A stretch of DNA of 64,000 bases. Origin: Rhodoferax saidenbachensis (lineage in GTDB: Bacteria > Pseudomonadota > Gammaproteobacteria > Burkholderiales > Burkholderiaceae_C). Every line of letters starts with the position of its first letter. Position 1 is the stretch's first letter. The DNA lies in NCBI RefSeq assembly GCF_001955715.1, contig NZ_CP019239.1, positions 2,728,001 to 2,792,000 on the forward strand. The letters are read 5' to 3'. Under the pieces are notes generated by a model. That model was not told where the DNA came from and ran no database searches. It saw nothing but the letters and a program-made list of their open reading frames with translations. Below, piece after piece: positions 7,187-15,903 of the stretch. A program made the position numbers and the translations under genes.

Positions 7187-10100
7187 ATGTCCATTCACGC
7201 CGCGCTGAACCACGTCACCCACTACAAGTACGACCGCCCGGTCAACCTGGGGCCGCAGGTGATCCGCCTGCGCCCTGCCCCCCACTGCCGCAGCAAGGTG
7301 CTGTCGTACTCACTGAAGATCGAGCCCGCCACCCACTTCGTCAACTGGCAGCAGGACCCGTTTGCCAACTACCAGGCGCGCCTGGTGTTCCCCGAGAAAA
7401 CCACCGAATTCAAGGTCACGGTCGACCTGGTGGTGGACATGGCGGTCTACAACCCGTTCGACTTTTTCCTGGAGCCCGAGGCCGAAGAATTCCCCTTCGC
7501 CTACAAAGCCGAGCTCAAGGAAGAGCTCACCCCCTACCTGGCCGCTGACCCGCTGACACCGCTGGTCAAGTCCTACCTCGACAAGATAGACCGCACCAAA
7601 CGCCGCAGCGTCATCTTCCTGGTCGATCTGAATGCGATGGTGCACCAATCGGTGGACTACACCATCCGCATGGAACCCGGCGTGCAAACGCCGGAGCAAA
7701 CGCTGGCGCTGGGCTCCGGCTCCTGCCGCGACTCGGCCTGGCTGCTGGTGCAACTGCTGCGCAACTGCGGCCTGGCCGCGCGTTTTGTCTCCGGCTACCT
7801 GATCCAGTTGAAGCCCGACGTCAAATCACTCGACGGCCCCAGCGGCACCGAAGTCGACTTCACCGACCTGCACGCCTGGTGCGAGGTCTACCTGCCCGGC
7901 GCCGGCTGGATCGGGCTGGACGCCACCTCGGGCCTCTTGGCCGGCGAAGGCCACATCCCGCTGGCCTGCACACCCCAACCCTCGGGCGCGGCGCCCATTG
8001 AAGGCGGCGTGGACGAAAGCGAAGTGGAGTTCGAGCACTTGATGGCGGTCACCCGCATCTACGAATCTCCACGCGTCACCAAACCCTACACACCGGAACA
8101 GTGGGCCGATGTGATGGCACTGGGCGAAGCCGTCGACAAGGAATTGAATGCGGGCGACGTGCGCCTCACCATGGGCGGTGAACCCACCTTTGTGGCCGTG
8201 GGCGACCGCGAGGCCGCCGAGTGGAACACCGACGCACTGGGCCCGACCAAACGCGGCTTTGCCACCGAGCTGGTGCACAAGCTGCGCGAAGAATATGGCC
8301 AGGGCGGCTTCCTGCATTTTGGCCAGGGCAAGTGGTACCCCGGCGAGCAGTTGCCACGCTGGGCACTCAACATCTACTGGCGCACCGACAAACAAAAGGT
8401 CTGGAACGACCCCACACTGTTTGCCGACGAACGCGTGCCCACGCACTACACCAGCGAAGACGCTGGCCGCTTCATCCGCACGCTGGCGGGCAAGCTGGGC
8501 GTGACCGACAAATACATCCAGACCGCCTACGAAGACACCTGGTACTACCTGTGGCGCGAGCGCCGCCTGCCGGTGAATGTGGACCCATTCAACTCCAAAC
8601 TCGACGACGAGATGGAGCGTGCCCGCCTGCGCCGTGTCTTCACGCAAAAGCTGGATGCGGCCATTGGTTATGTGTTGCCGGTCAAGCCCACCGAAGGCCC
8701 TGCCCTGGCCGGACCGGCGTGGACCACCGGCCCCTGGTTCTTCCGCGACGAACGCATGTACCTCATGCCCGGCGATTCGCCCATGGGCCTGCGCCTGCCC
8801 CTGGATTCGTTGCCCTGGGTCAGCGAAGGCGACTACCCGTATCTGATCGAACAGGACCCGTCCGCACCACGTGGCCCGCTGCCCTCGCACGGCAGCATGG
8901 CTGCGCGTTATGCGCCTGGCGCACAGGTCCGCCCGGGTACCGTGCTGGACAGTGGTGCGCCCTACCTCTCGGGCACCGGGCCACGGCCCGAGGCCACGCG
9001 CAAATTCCAGCAATCGATTGGCCCCGCCATCAGCCGCGTCGCCGCCAACGCCCAGAGCGTGGACCAGGCGGAACCGGCTGACTTTGCCCGCGTACCTGCG
9101 AAGAACGAGTCTGCGCACTGGATCACCCGAACCGCGTTGTGTGTGGAAGTGCGCGACCCGCGCCGCGCCAGCGGCCCCAAGGCCGAAGCCGTGGGCGTGG
9201 CGTCCGGCGTGATCTACGTCTTCATGCCGCCGCTGGAAAAACTGGAGGACTACCTGGACCTGCTGGCCGCCGTGGAAGCCACCGCAGCCGAACTCAAAGT
9301 GGAGATCGTGCTGGAGGGCTACCCGCCGCCACGCGACCCACGTTTGAAACTGCTGCAGGTCACACCCGACCCCGGTGTGATCGAAGTCAACATCCACCCG
9401 GTGACCAACTGGAAAGAACTGGTCTACAACACCGAGTTTTTGTACAACGCCGCGTTCGAATCGCGCCTCTCGGCCGAGAAGTTCATGACCGACGGCCGCC
9501 ACACCGGCACCGGCGGTGGCAACCACTTTGTGATGGGCGGCGCCACACCGGCCGACAGCCCGTTCCTGCGCCGACCCGAGATGCTGGCCAGCCTGCTGCT
9601 GTTCTGGCATAACCACCCGTCCCTGAGCTATTTGTTCAGTGGCATGTTTGTCGGCCCAACCAGCCAGGCGCCGCGTGTGGACGAAGCCCGCAACGACCAA
9701 CTGTACGAGCTGGAAATTGCGATTGAGCAGATTTACAAAAACCGCGAGATCTATGGCCAGAGCATGCCGCCGTGGCTGGTGGACCGCACGCTGCGCAACA
9801 TCCTGATCGACGCGACCGGCAACACCCACCGCAGCGAGTTTTCCATCGACAAGATGTACTCGCCCGACTCGGCCACCGGCCGCCTGGGCCTGCTGGAGCT
9901 GCGCGCGTTCGAGATGCCGCCGCACCCGCACATGAGCAGCGTGCAGCAGCTCCTGCTGCGCGCCCTGGTCGCGCGGTTCTGGAAGGCACCGTACAAGGCG
10001 CCCGCCACCCGCTGGGGCACCGAGCTGCACGACCGCTTCATGTTGCCCACCTTCATCAAGCAGGACTTTGACGATGTGATCGCGGAGATGAATATGGCGG

Positions 10101-10699
10101 GCTATGCGTTTGACGCGAGCTGGTTTGCGCCGCACTACGAGTTCCGCTTCCCCATCGTCGGTTCGGTGCAAACCGCAGGCATGGAACTCACGCTGCGCAA
10201 TGCGCTGGAGCCCTGGCACGTGATGGGCGAAGAAGGCACAGCAGGCGGCACCGCGCGTTATGTGGATTCGTCGCTGGAGCGCATGGAAGTGCGTGTCACC
10301 GGCATGAACGAAAGCCGCTACGTGATCACCTGCAATGGTCAGGCCCTGCCCATGCAAAACACCGGCACGGTGGGCGAATTTGTCGCCGCAGTGCGCTACA
10401 AGGCCTGGAACCCGCCGAGCAGCCTGCACCCCAGCATCGGCGTGCATGCGCCGCTGGTGTTTGACGTGGTCGACACCTGGGTCAAGCGCTCTCTGGGTGG
10501 CTGCCAGTACTTTGTGGCCCACCCCGGTGGACTCAGCTACGAGACCTTCCCGGTCAATTCCTACGAGGCCGAAAGCCGCCGCCTGTCCCGCTTTTCTGCC
10601 ATGGGGCACACCCCCGGCAAGCTGCTGGTGCCGCCAGCCACCATCAACGTGGCGGGCAGCAAGGAGTTTCCTTTCACACGGGACCTGCGCCGACGTTAA
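7187..10699 (+). CDS. Transglutaminase-DUF2126 (putative amidoligase) two-domain protein
   Basis: A 1170-residue cytoplasmic protein with no signal peptide. The N-terminal part (about 1-290) is a bacterial transglutaminase-like domain with the papain-type triad visible as Cys180 (SGSCRDSA), His229 (DLHAWCEV) and Asp245 (LDATSG). The large remainder is DUF2126, a family placed with glutamine-synthetase-fold putative amidoligases; motifs include LTMGGEPTF near 330 and GGGNHFVMGG near 780. The start at 7187 matches the conserved beginning MSIHAALNHVTHYKYDRPV; an upstream in-frame extension would run into the repeat element. It belongs to the same functional set as the ATP-grasp and alpha-E genes nearby. 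The chemistry of the set is predicted, not shown. Confidence 0.9.
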   Translation: MSIHAALNHVTHYKYDRPVNLGPQVIRLRPAPHCRSKVLSYSLKIEPATHFVNWQQDPFANYQARLVFPEKTTEFKVTVDLVVDMAVYNPFDFFLEPEAEEFPFAYKAELKEELTPYLAADPLTPLVKSYLDKIDRTKRRSVIFLVDLNAMVHQSVDYTIRMEPGVQTPEQTLALGSGSCRDSAWLLVQLLRNCGLAARFVSGYLIQLKPDVKSLDGPSGTEVDFTDLHAWCEVYLPGAGWIGLDATSGLLAGEGHIPLACTPQPSGAAPIEGGVDESEVEFEHLMAVTRIYESPRVTKPYTPEQWADVMALGEAVDKELNAGDVRLTMGGEPTFVAVGDREAAEWNTDALGPTKRGFATELVHKLREEYGQGGFLHFGQGKWYPGEQLPRWALNIYWRTDKQKVWNDPTLFADERVPTHYTSEDAGRFIRTLAGKLGVTDKYIQTAYEDTWYYLWRERRLPVNVDPFNSKLDDEMERARLRRVFTQKLDAAIGYVLPVKPTEGPALAGPAWTTGPWFFRDERMYLMPGDSPMGLRLPLDSLPWVSEGDYPYLIEQDPSAPRGPLPSHGSMAARYAPGAQVRPGTVLDSGAPYLSGTGPRPEATRKFQQSIGPAISRVAANAQSVDQAEPADFARVPAKNESAHWITRTALCVEVRDPRRASGPKAEAVGVASGVIYVFMPPLEKLEDYLDLLAAVEATAAELKVEIVLEGYPPPRDPRLKLLQVTPDPGVIEVNIHPVTNWKELVYNTEFLYNAAFESRLSAEKFMTDGRHTGTGGGNHFVMGGATPADSPFLRRPEMLASLLLFWHNHPSLSYLFSGMFVGPTSQAPRVDEARNDQLYELEIAIEQIYKNREIYGQSMPPWLVDRTLRNILIDATGNTHRSEFSIDKMYSPDSATGRLGLLELRAFEMPPHPHMSSVQQLLLRALVARFWKAPYKAPATRWGTELHDRFMLPTFIKQDFDDVIAEMNMAGYAFDASWFAPHYEFRFPIVGSVQTAGMELTLRNALEPWHVMGEEGTAGGTARYVDSSLERMEVRVTGMNESRYVITCNGQALPMQNTGTVGEFVAAVRYKAWNPPSSLHPSIGVHAPLVFDVVDTWVKRSLGGCQYFVAHPGGLSYETFPVNSYEAESRRLSRFSAMGHTPGKLLVPPATINVAGSKEFPFTRDLRRR

Positions 10700-10840
10700 T
10701 TTTTCACGCTATCACACTGCCTGCGGATCAAGAATCACCCATTTGGGGGATAGACACGGAGCCTCGGGAGGCGTACCTTCAGCACTACGGTATTTTTCTA
10801 GAACTGAAAGCTGCGGGCGCAGAGGAACGGGGTGCGGAAC

Positions 10841-11410
10841 ATGTTTAATTTATCCAAACGGGGAGCGGTCGACTCCCGGCTCCCCGCCACCGACAGTGTG
10901 AGCCCCAGTGCCGCCAACTCCAGCAGAGGCGGCACCGATATCGAACGCGAACTGGTGCGCGTGGCCTTCAAGGACACCCTGCGTGCCACTGGCGTACCGG
11001 CCGACTGGCTGAGCTGTGAAGTGCGTTTGGTGGCCGACCGCGGCATGGCCGAACGCATGCAGGTGCATTTGGTCATGCAGCAGTGGAGCGGGCACTTGCT
11101 GCGTTATGCCGTGGCGTTCCAGACCCAGTTGCGCCAGTGCCTGGACCGCTACGAACCTTCTGTCGACCACGGCCAGTACGAATGGGTATGGCGATTCTCC
11201 GCGGACTGCGCCAGCCCCTTCCCCACCATGCCCGCGCCCGAAGAATGGGCCAAGAAGCTCGAAGCCAGCAAGACCCAAAAACCGCCTGAGCTTTTTGAGC
11301 GCCGCAAAGCCCCCCGCACTGCGGCCGCCCCCGGGCCATCCAAGCCCGGCGTGGTCAACCCCGCAACGACCGCCAAGCCAGATCTGCGGGACGTTTTCTC
11401 CCACTTGTAA
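10841..11410 (+). CDS. Conserved hypothetical protein following DUF2126
   Basis: A 189-residue protein I do not recognise. The central part (about residues 25-115) looks like a compact alpha/beta domain with AFKDTLRATGVPADWLSCEV and a Trp-rich segment YEWVWRFSADCASPF; the C-terminal 60 residues are Pro/Ala/Lys-rich and probably disordered. There is no signal peptide or membrane segment. The start is taken at the ATG of MFNLSK, preceded by AGAGGAACGGGG; a GTG three codons earlier is possible. It lies 140 bp downstream of the DUF2126 gene on the same strand. Confidence 0.6.
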   Translation: MFNLSKRGAVDSRLPATDSVSPSAANSSRGGTDIERELVRVAFKDTLRATGVPADWLSCEVRLVADRGMAERMQVHLVMQQWSGHLLRYAVAFQTQLRQCLDRYEPSVDHGQYEWVWRFSADCASPFPTMPAPEEWAKKLEASKTQKPPELFERRKAPRTAAAPGPSKPGVVNPATTAKPDLRDVFSHL

Positions 11411-11458
11411 GCGCCCGCACTGCGTGGCAGTGCAGCTTCCCTTCGCAGGGAGAGGCGG

Positions 11459-14400
11459 TCAGGCCTGTGCCTGTTGAGGCACCGACGGCGTCAGCACCGG
11501 CCCCGTGCCACTGAAGCGGTCCAGCGCCAGGTAAATCACCGGCGTGATGAACAACGTGATGGCCTGGGAGAACACCAGACCACCCACCACTGCCAGCCCC
11601 AGCGGCTGGCGCAACTCGGCGCCGGCCCCAATACCCAAAGCGATGGGCAAGGCGCCCATGAGAGCGGCCATGGTGGTCATCATGATGGGGCGGAAGCGCA
11701 AGATGCAGGCCTCACGGATGGCCACCTCCGGACTCATGCCCTGGTGGCGTTGCGCATCGAGCGCAAAGTCAATCATCATGATGGCGTTCTTTTTCACGAT
11801 ACCGATCAGCAGCACGATGCCAATGGTCGCGATCAGCGTCAGGTCTTGCCCAAACAACATCAACGTGATCAGCGCCCCCACCGCTGCCGAAGGCAGACCG
11901 GCCAGGATGGTGATGGGGTGGATATAACTCTCGTACAACACGCCCAGCAACACATAAATGACCAGCAGCGCCGCCGCAATCAGGATGGCCTGGCTGCCCT
12001 GTGAGCTTTTGAATACCGCGGCATCACCACCGTAGCTGCTGATGATGGATGCGGGCATCTGGATGGCCTCGCGCGCTGCATCGATCTTTGCAGTCGCGTC
12101 ACCCAGCGCCACACCGGGTGCCAGATTGAACGACACGGTGACCGCCTGCAACTGGCCCACGTGGTTGATCGAGGTGGCGCCCACCGTGCGCTCCACCGTG
12201 GTGAAACTAGACAAGGGCACCAAAGAACCAGTGGAAGCGCGCACATAGATGCCGCCCAGAGCACTTTCGTCCTGCTTGGCTTCGGGCCGCACTTCCATAA
12301 TGACCTGGTAACTGTCGGTGGGCAGGTAGATCGTGGACACCTGGCGCTCACCAAACGCGCTGTACAGCGCGGTGCGGATGTTGTCTACCGATACGCCCAG
12401 GCTATTGGCACGGTCGCGGTCGATCTTGAGCTGCGCCTGCAGGCCGCGCAATTGCGAATCGCTGGTCACATCGCGGAACATGGCGTCGCCGCGCAATTTA
12501 TCCTGCAGCTTGGCCGCCCAACTGCTCAGCTCATCAGCCTGCACACTTTGCAGGATGTACTGGAACTGCGCCTTGCTTTGCCGCCCGCCAAGTTGCAGAT
12601 TCTGGATGGGGCGCATGAACACACTGATACCCGCCACATCGCGCAACTTGCGGCGCAAGCCCTCCACCACCTGCTTCATGGGCTGGCGTGTGCCGGAAGG
12701 CTTGAGGCTGATGAACATACGCCCGGAACTCTGGGCACCGTTGCCACCATTGAAGGAGCTCACGGCGGCCACATTCGGGTCGTTGCGGATGATTTCTGCC
12801 GCACGTTCCTGCAAGCGCACCATCTGGGGGAAAGAGGTGTCTTCGCTGGCTTCGGTGGTGACCTGGATTTGCCCCAGGTCTTCTTCGGGAAAAAAGCCTT
12901 TGGGAATCACCATGACGAGCAACGCGGTGGCCACAAAGGTAGCGGCAGCCACCCCCAGAACGATCTTGCGGTGGGACAGTGCCTTGTCCAGCACCCGGGT
13001 GTAACCGGCCAGCAACGCATCAAAGCCGCGCTCAAAACCACGCACCACTTTGCCCGGCGGCTTCTTATGGGACTCGTCGCTCAGGAAGCGGCTGGCCAAC
13101 ATGGGCACCAGGGTCAGTGAGACAAAGGCCGACACCACAATGGACAGGCCCACCACCACGGCAAACTCGTGGAACAACAAACCGATCACACCCGGCATGA
13201 AGAAGATCGGGATGAACACCGCGATCAGCGAGATGGAAATCGAGACGATGGTGAACCCTACCTCCCGTGCGCCGCGCAATGCGGCCTGGAACGGCTCTTC
13301 ACCGCGCTCCACATGGCGGATGATGTTTTCCAGCACCACAATGGCATCGTCCACCACCAGGCCCACCGCCAGTGTCAGGCCGAGCAGGGAAATATTGTCC
13401 AGGCTGTACGAGAACCCCCACAGCAGCGCCACCGCCCCCATCAGCGAAATGGGCAAGGACAGTGCAGGAATGACCGTGGCCACAAAGCGGCGCAGGAACA
13501 GAAAGATCACCAGCACCACCAAAATGATGGTGCCAATCAGGGTCAGGGAGACATCGTGCAGGGCTTCGCGCACCGAGATGGACCGGTCGTTCACCGGCGT
13601 CATCGTCACAGACTGCGGCATCTGGCTTTGCAACTGGGGCAAGGCCGCGCGGATGGCGTCCACCACGCGCACCGTATTGGCACCGGGTTGGCGCAGGATG
13701 GCGACAGTGATGGAGTTTTCACCGTTGAAAGTAGCCCAGCTCTTGAGATTTTCAATGCTGTCTTCCACCTTGGCCACATCGCGCAAGCGCACCGGGTTGC
13801 CGCCGCGGTTGCTGACAATCAGGTCGGCAAACTCGGCCGCGTTGCGCAGTTGCCGGTTGGCCTGCAGCACCAGGGTCTGGCGCGGTCCTTCGAGGGTTCC
13901 CACCGGCGTATTGACGTTGGCGGCACGCAGGGCCGCGCTCAGTTCGTCCAGACCGATATTGCGCACTGCCAGCGCTTCGGGCTGCACCTGCACCCGCACC
14001 GCGTAACGCTTGGAGCCAAAAATATTGACCTGGGCCACACCGTCCACGGTGGACAGTGTGGGCGTAATCAGGTGCTCGGCGTAGTCCTGCAAATCCGACG
14101 GGGCCAGCGACGGCGAGCGCAGCGAGATCAGCAGTACCGGCGCATCTGCAGGATTGACCTTGCGGTAGGACGGCGGCGACGTCATGTCTTGCGGCAACGA
14201 GCGCTGCACGCGCAACAAGGCGGCTTGTACGTCGACCGCCACCGCGTCAATGCTGCGGCCTTCTTCGAACTCCAATGTCAGGGACGTGCTGCCCAGTGTG
14301 CTGGTAGAGCTGATGGTCTTGAGACCGGGCACGGTCTGAAACTGCTTTTCCAGTGGCAGCGCCACGGAGCTGGCCATGGTCTCGGGGTTCGCGCCAGGCA

Positions 14401-14551
14401 GCGAGGCGGAGACATTGATGATGGGTGTGTCGTAGCTGGGCAATGCCGCGACCGGAATACTCTGGAACCCGATAATCCCCGCCAGCACGATGGCCAGGTT
14501 GAGCAACACCGTCATCACAGGACGGCGGATAAAGAGTTCCGAGAAGTTCAT
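11459..14551 (-). CDS. RND multidrug efflux pump, inner-membrane permease (HAE1/MdtB-MdtC type)
   Basis: A 1030-residue AcrB-family proton-driven transporter. It begins with the family hallmark MNFSELFIRRPVMTVLL and contains two sets of membrane helices with large periplasmic loops. The proton-relay residues are visible: Asp401-Asp402 in GLVVDDAIVVLENI (helix 4) and the Lys at about 920 in GIVKKNAIMMID (helix 10). Sequence character is closest to MdtB/MdtC-type pumps. The gene overlaps the adaptor gene by 4 bp, so the two are translationally coupled. No outer-membrane channel gene is present in the window, so the pump probably uses one encoded elsewhere. Substrate cannot be told from sequence. 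Confidence 0.93.
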   Translation of the reverse strand: MNFSELFIRRPVMTVLLNLAIVLAGIIGFQSIPVAALPSYDTPIINVSASLPGANPETMASSVALPLEKQFQTVPGLKTISSTSTLGSTSLTLEFEEGRSIDAVAVDVQAALLRVQRSLPQDMTSPPSYRKVNPADAPVLLISLRSPSLAPSDLQDYAEHLITPTLSTVDGVAQVNIFGSKRYAVRVQVQPEALAVRNIGLDELSAALRAANVNTPVGTLEGPRQTLVLQANRQLRNAAEFADLIVSNRGGNPVRLRDVAKVEDSIENLKSWATFNGENSITVAILRQPGANTVRVVDAIRAALPQLQSQMPQSVTMTPVNDRSISVREALHDVSLTLIGTIILVVLVIFLFLRRFVATVIPALSLPISLMGAVALLWGFSYSLDNISLLGLTLAVGLVVDDAIVVLENIIRHVERGEEPFQAALRGAREVGFTIVSISISLIAVFIPIFFMPGVIGLLFHEFAVVVGLSIVVSAFVSLTLVPMLASRFLSDESHKKPPGKVVRGFERGFDALLAGYTRVLDKALSHRKIVLGVAAATFVATALLVMVIPKGFFPEEDLGQIQVTTEASEDTSFPQMVRLQERAAEIIRNDPNVAAVSSFNGGNGAQSSGRMFISLKPSGTRQPMKQVVEGLRRKLRDVAGISVFMRPIQNLQLGGRQSKAQFQYILQSVQADELSSWAAKLQDKLRGDAMFRDVTSDSQLRGLQAQLKIDRDRANSLGVSVDNIRTALYSAFGERQVSTIYLPTDSYQVIMEVRPEAKQDESALGGIYVRASTGSLVPLSSFTTVERTVGATSINHVGQLQAVTVSFNLAPGVALGDATAKIDAAREAIQMPASIISSYGGDAAVFKSSQGSQAILIAAALLVIYVLLGVLYESYIHPITILAGLPSAAVGALITLMLFGQDLTLIATIGIVLLIGIVKKNAIMMIDFALDAQRHQGMSPEVAIREACILRFRPIMMTTMAALMGALPIALGIGAGAELRQPLGLAVVGGLVFSQAITLFITPVIYLALDRFSGTGPVLTPSVPQQAQA

Positions 14552-15747
14552 GGTGTGCCTGCCTTGGCGGGTTTGGCAGCGTCTGCCGCTGCGGACTTGG
14601 ATTCCGCCTTGCCGTCTGGCCGGGACTCTTTGGCCCGCTCGACGATGGGGCTGTTGGGTCGCACATTCTGCTTGCCGTCCAGCACGACGGCCTCGCCCGG
14701 CTTGACACCGGTCACGGCCGCGTCATTGCCTTGTGCATAGACCAGCTTGATCGGGCGCGCGACGGCCTTACCGTCTTCCTTGACATACACAATCGTGCCG
14801 CGTGCCGTCTGGATAAGGGACGCCTGGGGCACCACCACCGCATCCTTGAGGGTACTCACGGTTTGCGTCACTTCCACGAACGCACCGGGCCACAGTTTTC
14901 CGTCCTTGTTGTCAAACACGGCCTTGGCCTTGACGGCGCCCGAACTGGGGTCGACCGCGTTGTCGACAAACTGCAGCCGGCCCTTGAACGTGCCTCCGCC
15001 ATCGGCCAAAGCGGCGCTGACAGAGGCGCCACCGTCTTTCAGGGCCGCCAGCGCATCCTGCAGGTCGCGCTGCGGAATGCTGAAGGCAACGCCCATGGGG
15101 TCGAGTTGGGTGATGGTGACCAATGCGGTCTGGTTGGCCTGGATGGCGCTGCCAGCAGACACATTGACCGCGCCGGCCCGTCCGGAGTTGGGGGCGGTGA
15201 CCCGGGAGTAGGACAGTGCCACACGGGCCGCATCAATCGCAGCCTGGTCCGCCGCAATGGTGGCGGAAATTGACTCGACCTGGGCTTGGGCCGTGTCCAC
15301 GGCGCCTTGGGAGATGAAGTTCTGCGAGAACAACTGTTGCGCCCGGGCGAATTGGCGCTGTGCATCGGCCAGGGTCGCGTTGTCCTTGGCCAACTGGGCC
15401 CGCGCCTTGGCGGCATTGGCTTCGTCGGTACGGGCATCCAGTGTGAACAACAACTCACCGGACTTGACGAACTGGCCTTCGCGGATATGCACCTTGCTCA
15501 CGGTACTGGTGACCTGGGCGCGCACATCCACGCTCGTGAGAGGTGTGACCGTGCCAGAGGCCTTGAGCACCACCACGAAGTCACGCTGCTGGGCGGGTAC
15601 CAGGCTCACGGTCACTGCAGTCTGGGGCGCTGTCGGGGCGCTTGCAGCAGCGGCCGGGGCCTGCGAAGCTGCTTTTTCGGAACAGCCAGCCAGCAACACC
15701 ACAATGGCGCTGCAGGCCACACCCAAGGATAAAAGTCCTGTCTTCAT
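14548..15747 (-). CDS. RND efflux periplasmic adaptor lipoprotein (membrane fusion protein)
   Basis: A 399-residue HlyD/AcrA-type adaptor linking the inner-membrane pump to an outer-membrane channel. A lipoprotein signal peptide is clear (VVLLAGC, acylated Cys22), followed by an Ala/Pro-rich linker. Then come the barrel-sandwich halves flanking a coiled-coil hairpin (about residues 100-180, rich in Ala/Gln/Asp), a beta-barrel domain and a membrane-proximal domain. The last 25 residues are Lys/Ala/Ser-rich. It is first in a two-gene operon with the permease. No dedicated regulator gene is adjacent. Confidence 0.92.
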   Translation of the reverse strand: MKTGLLSLGVACSAIVVLLAGCSEKAASQAPAAAASAPTAPQTAVTVSLVPAQQRDFVVVLKASGTVTPLTSVDVRAQVTSTVSKVHIREGQFVKSGELLFTLDARTDEANAAKARAQLAKDNATLADAQRQFARAQQLFSQNFISQGAVDTAQAQVESISATIAADQAAIDAARVALSYSRVTAPNSGRAGAVNVSAGSAIQANQTALVTITQLDPMGVAFSIPQRDLQDALAALKDGGASVSAALADGGGTFKGRLQFVDNAVDPSSGAVKAKAVFDNKDGKLWPGAFVEVTQTVSTLKDAVVVPQASLIQTARGTIVYVKEDGKAVARPIKLVYAQGNDAAVTGVKPGEAVVLDGKQNVRPNSPIVERAKESRPDGKAESKSAAADAAKPAKAGTP

Positions 15748-15903
15748 ATCTGCCTAAAGTCTTTGGAGGGGAGCGTGCCAGGCACAAGATTTGTGCGGCC
15801 TGGCCCAATCATATGATGACATCCGGCGAAAAAGAGTTCCTGCCGTTGTCTGCGTGTGTGAAGGCCCGGTAAAGGGACAGGCAGGCTGGCATACTCTGCA
15901 CCA

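Noticed and set aside
7826..10609. A 927-codon minus-strand open frame opposite the DUF2126 gene
   Set aside because: Its His/Gly/Val-rich translation resembles no family, and the plus strand encodes a clear transglutaminase-DUF2126 protein.
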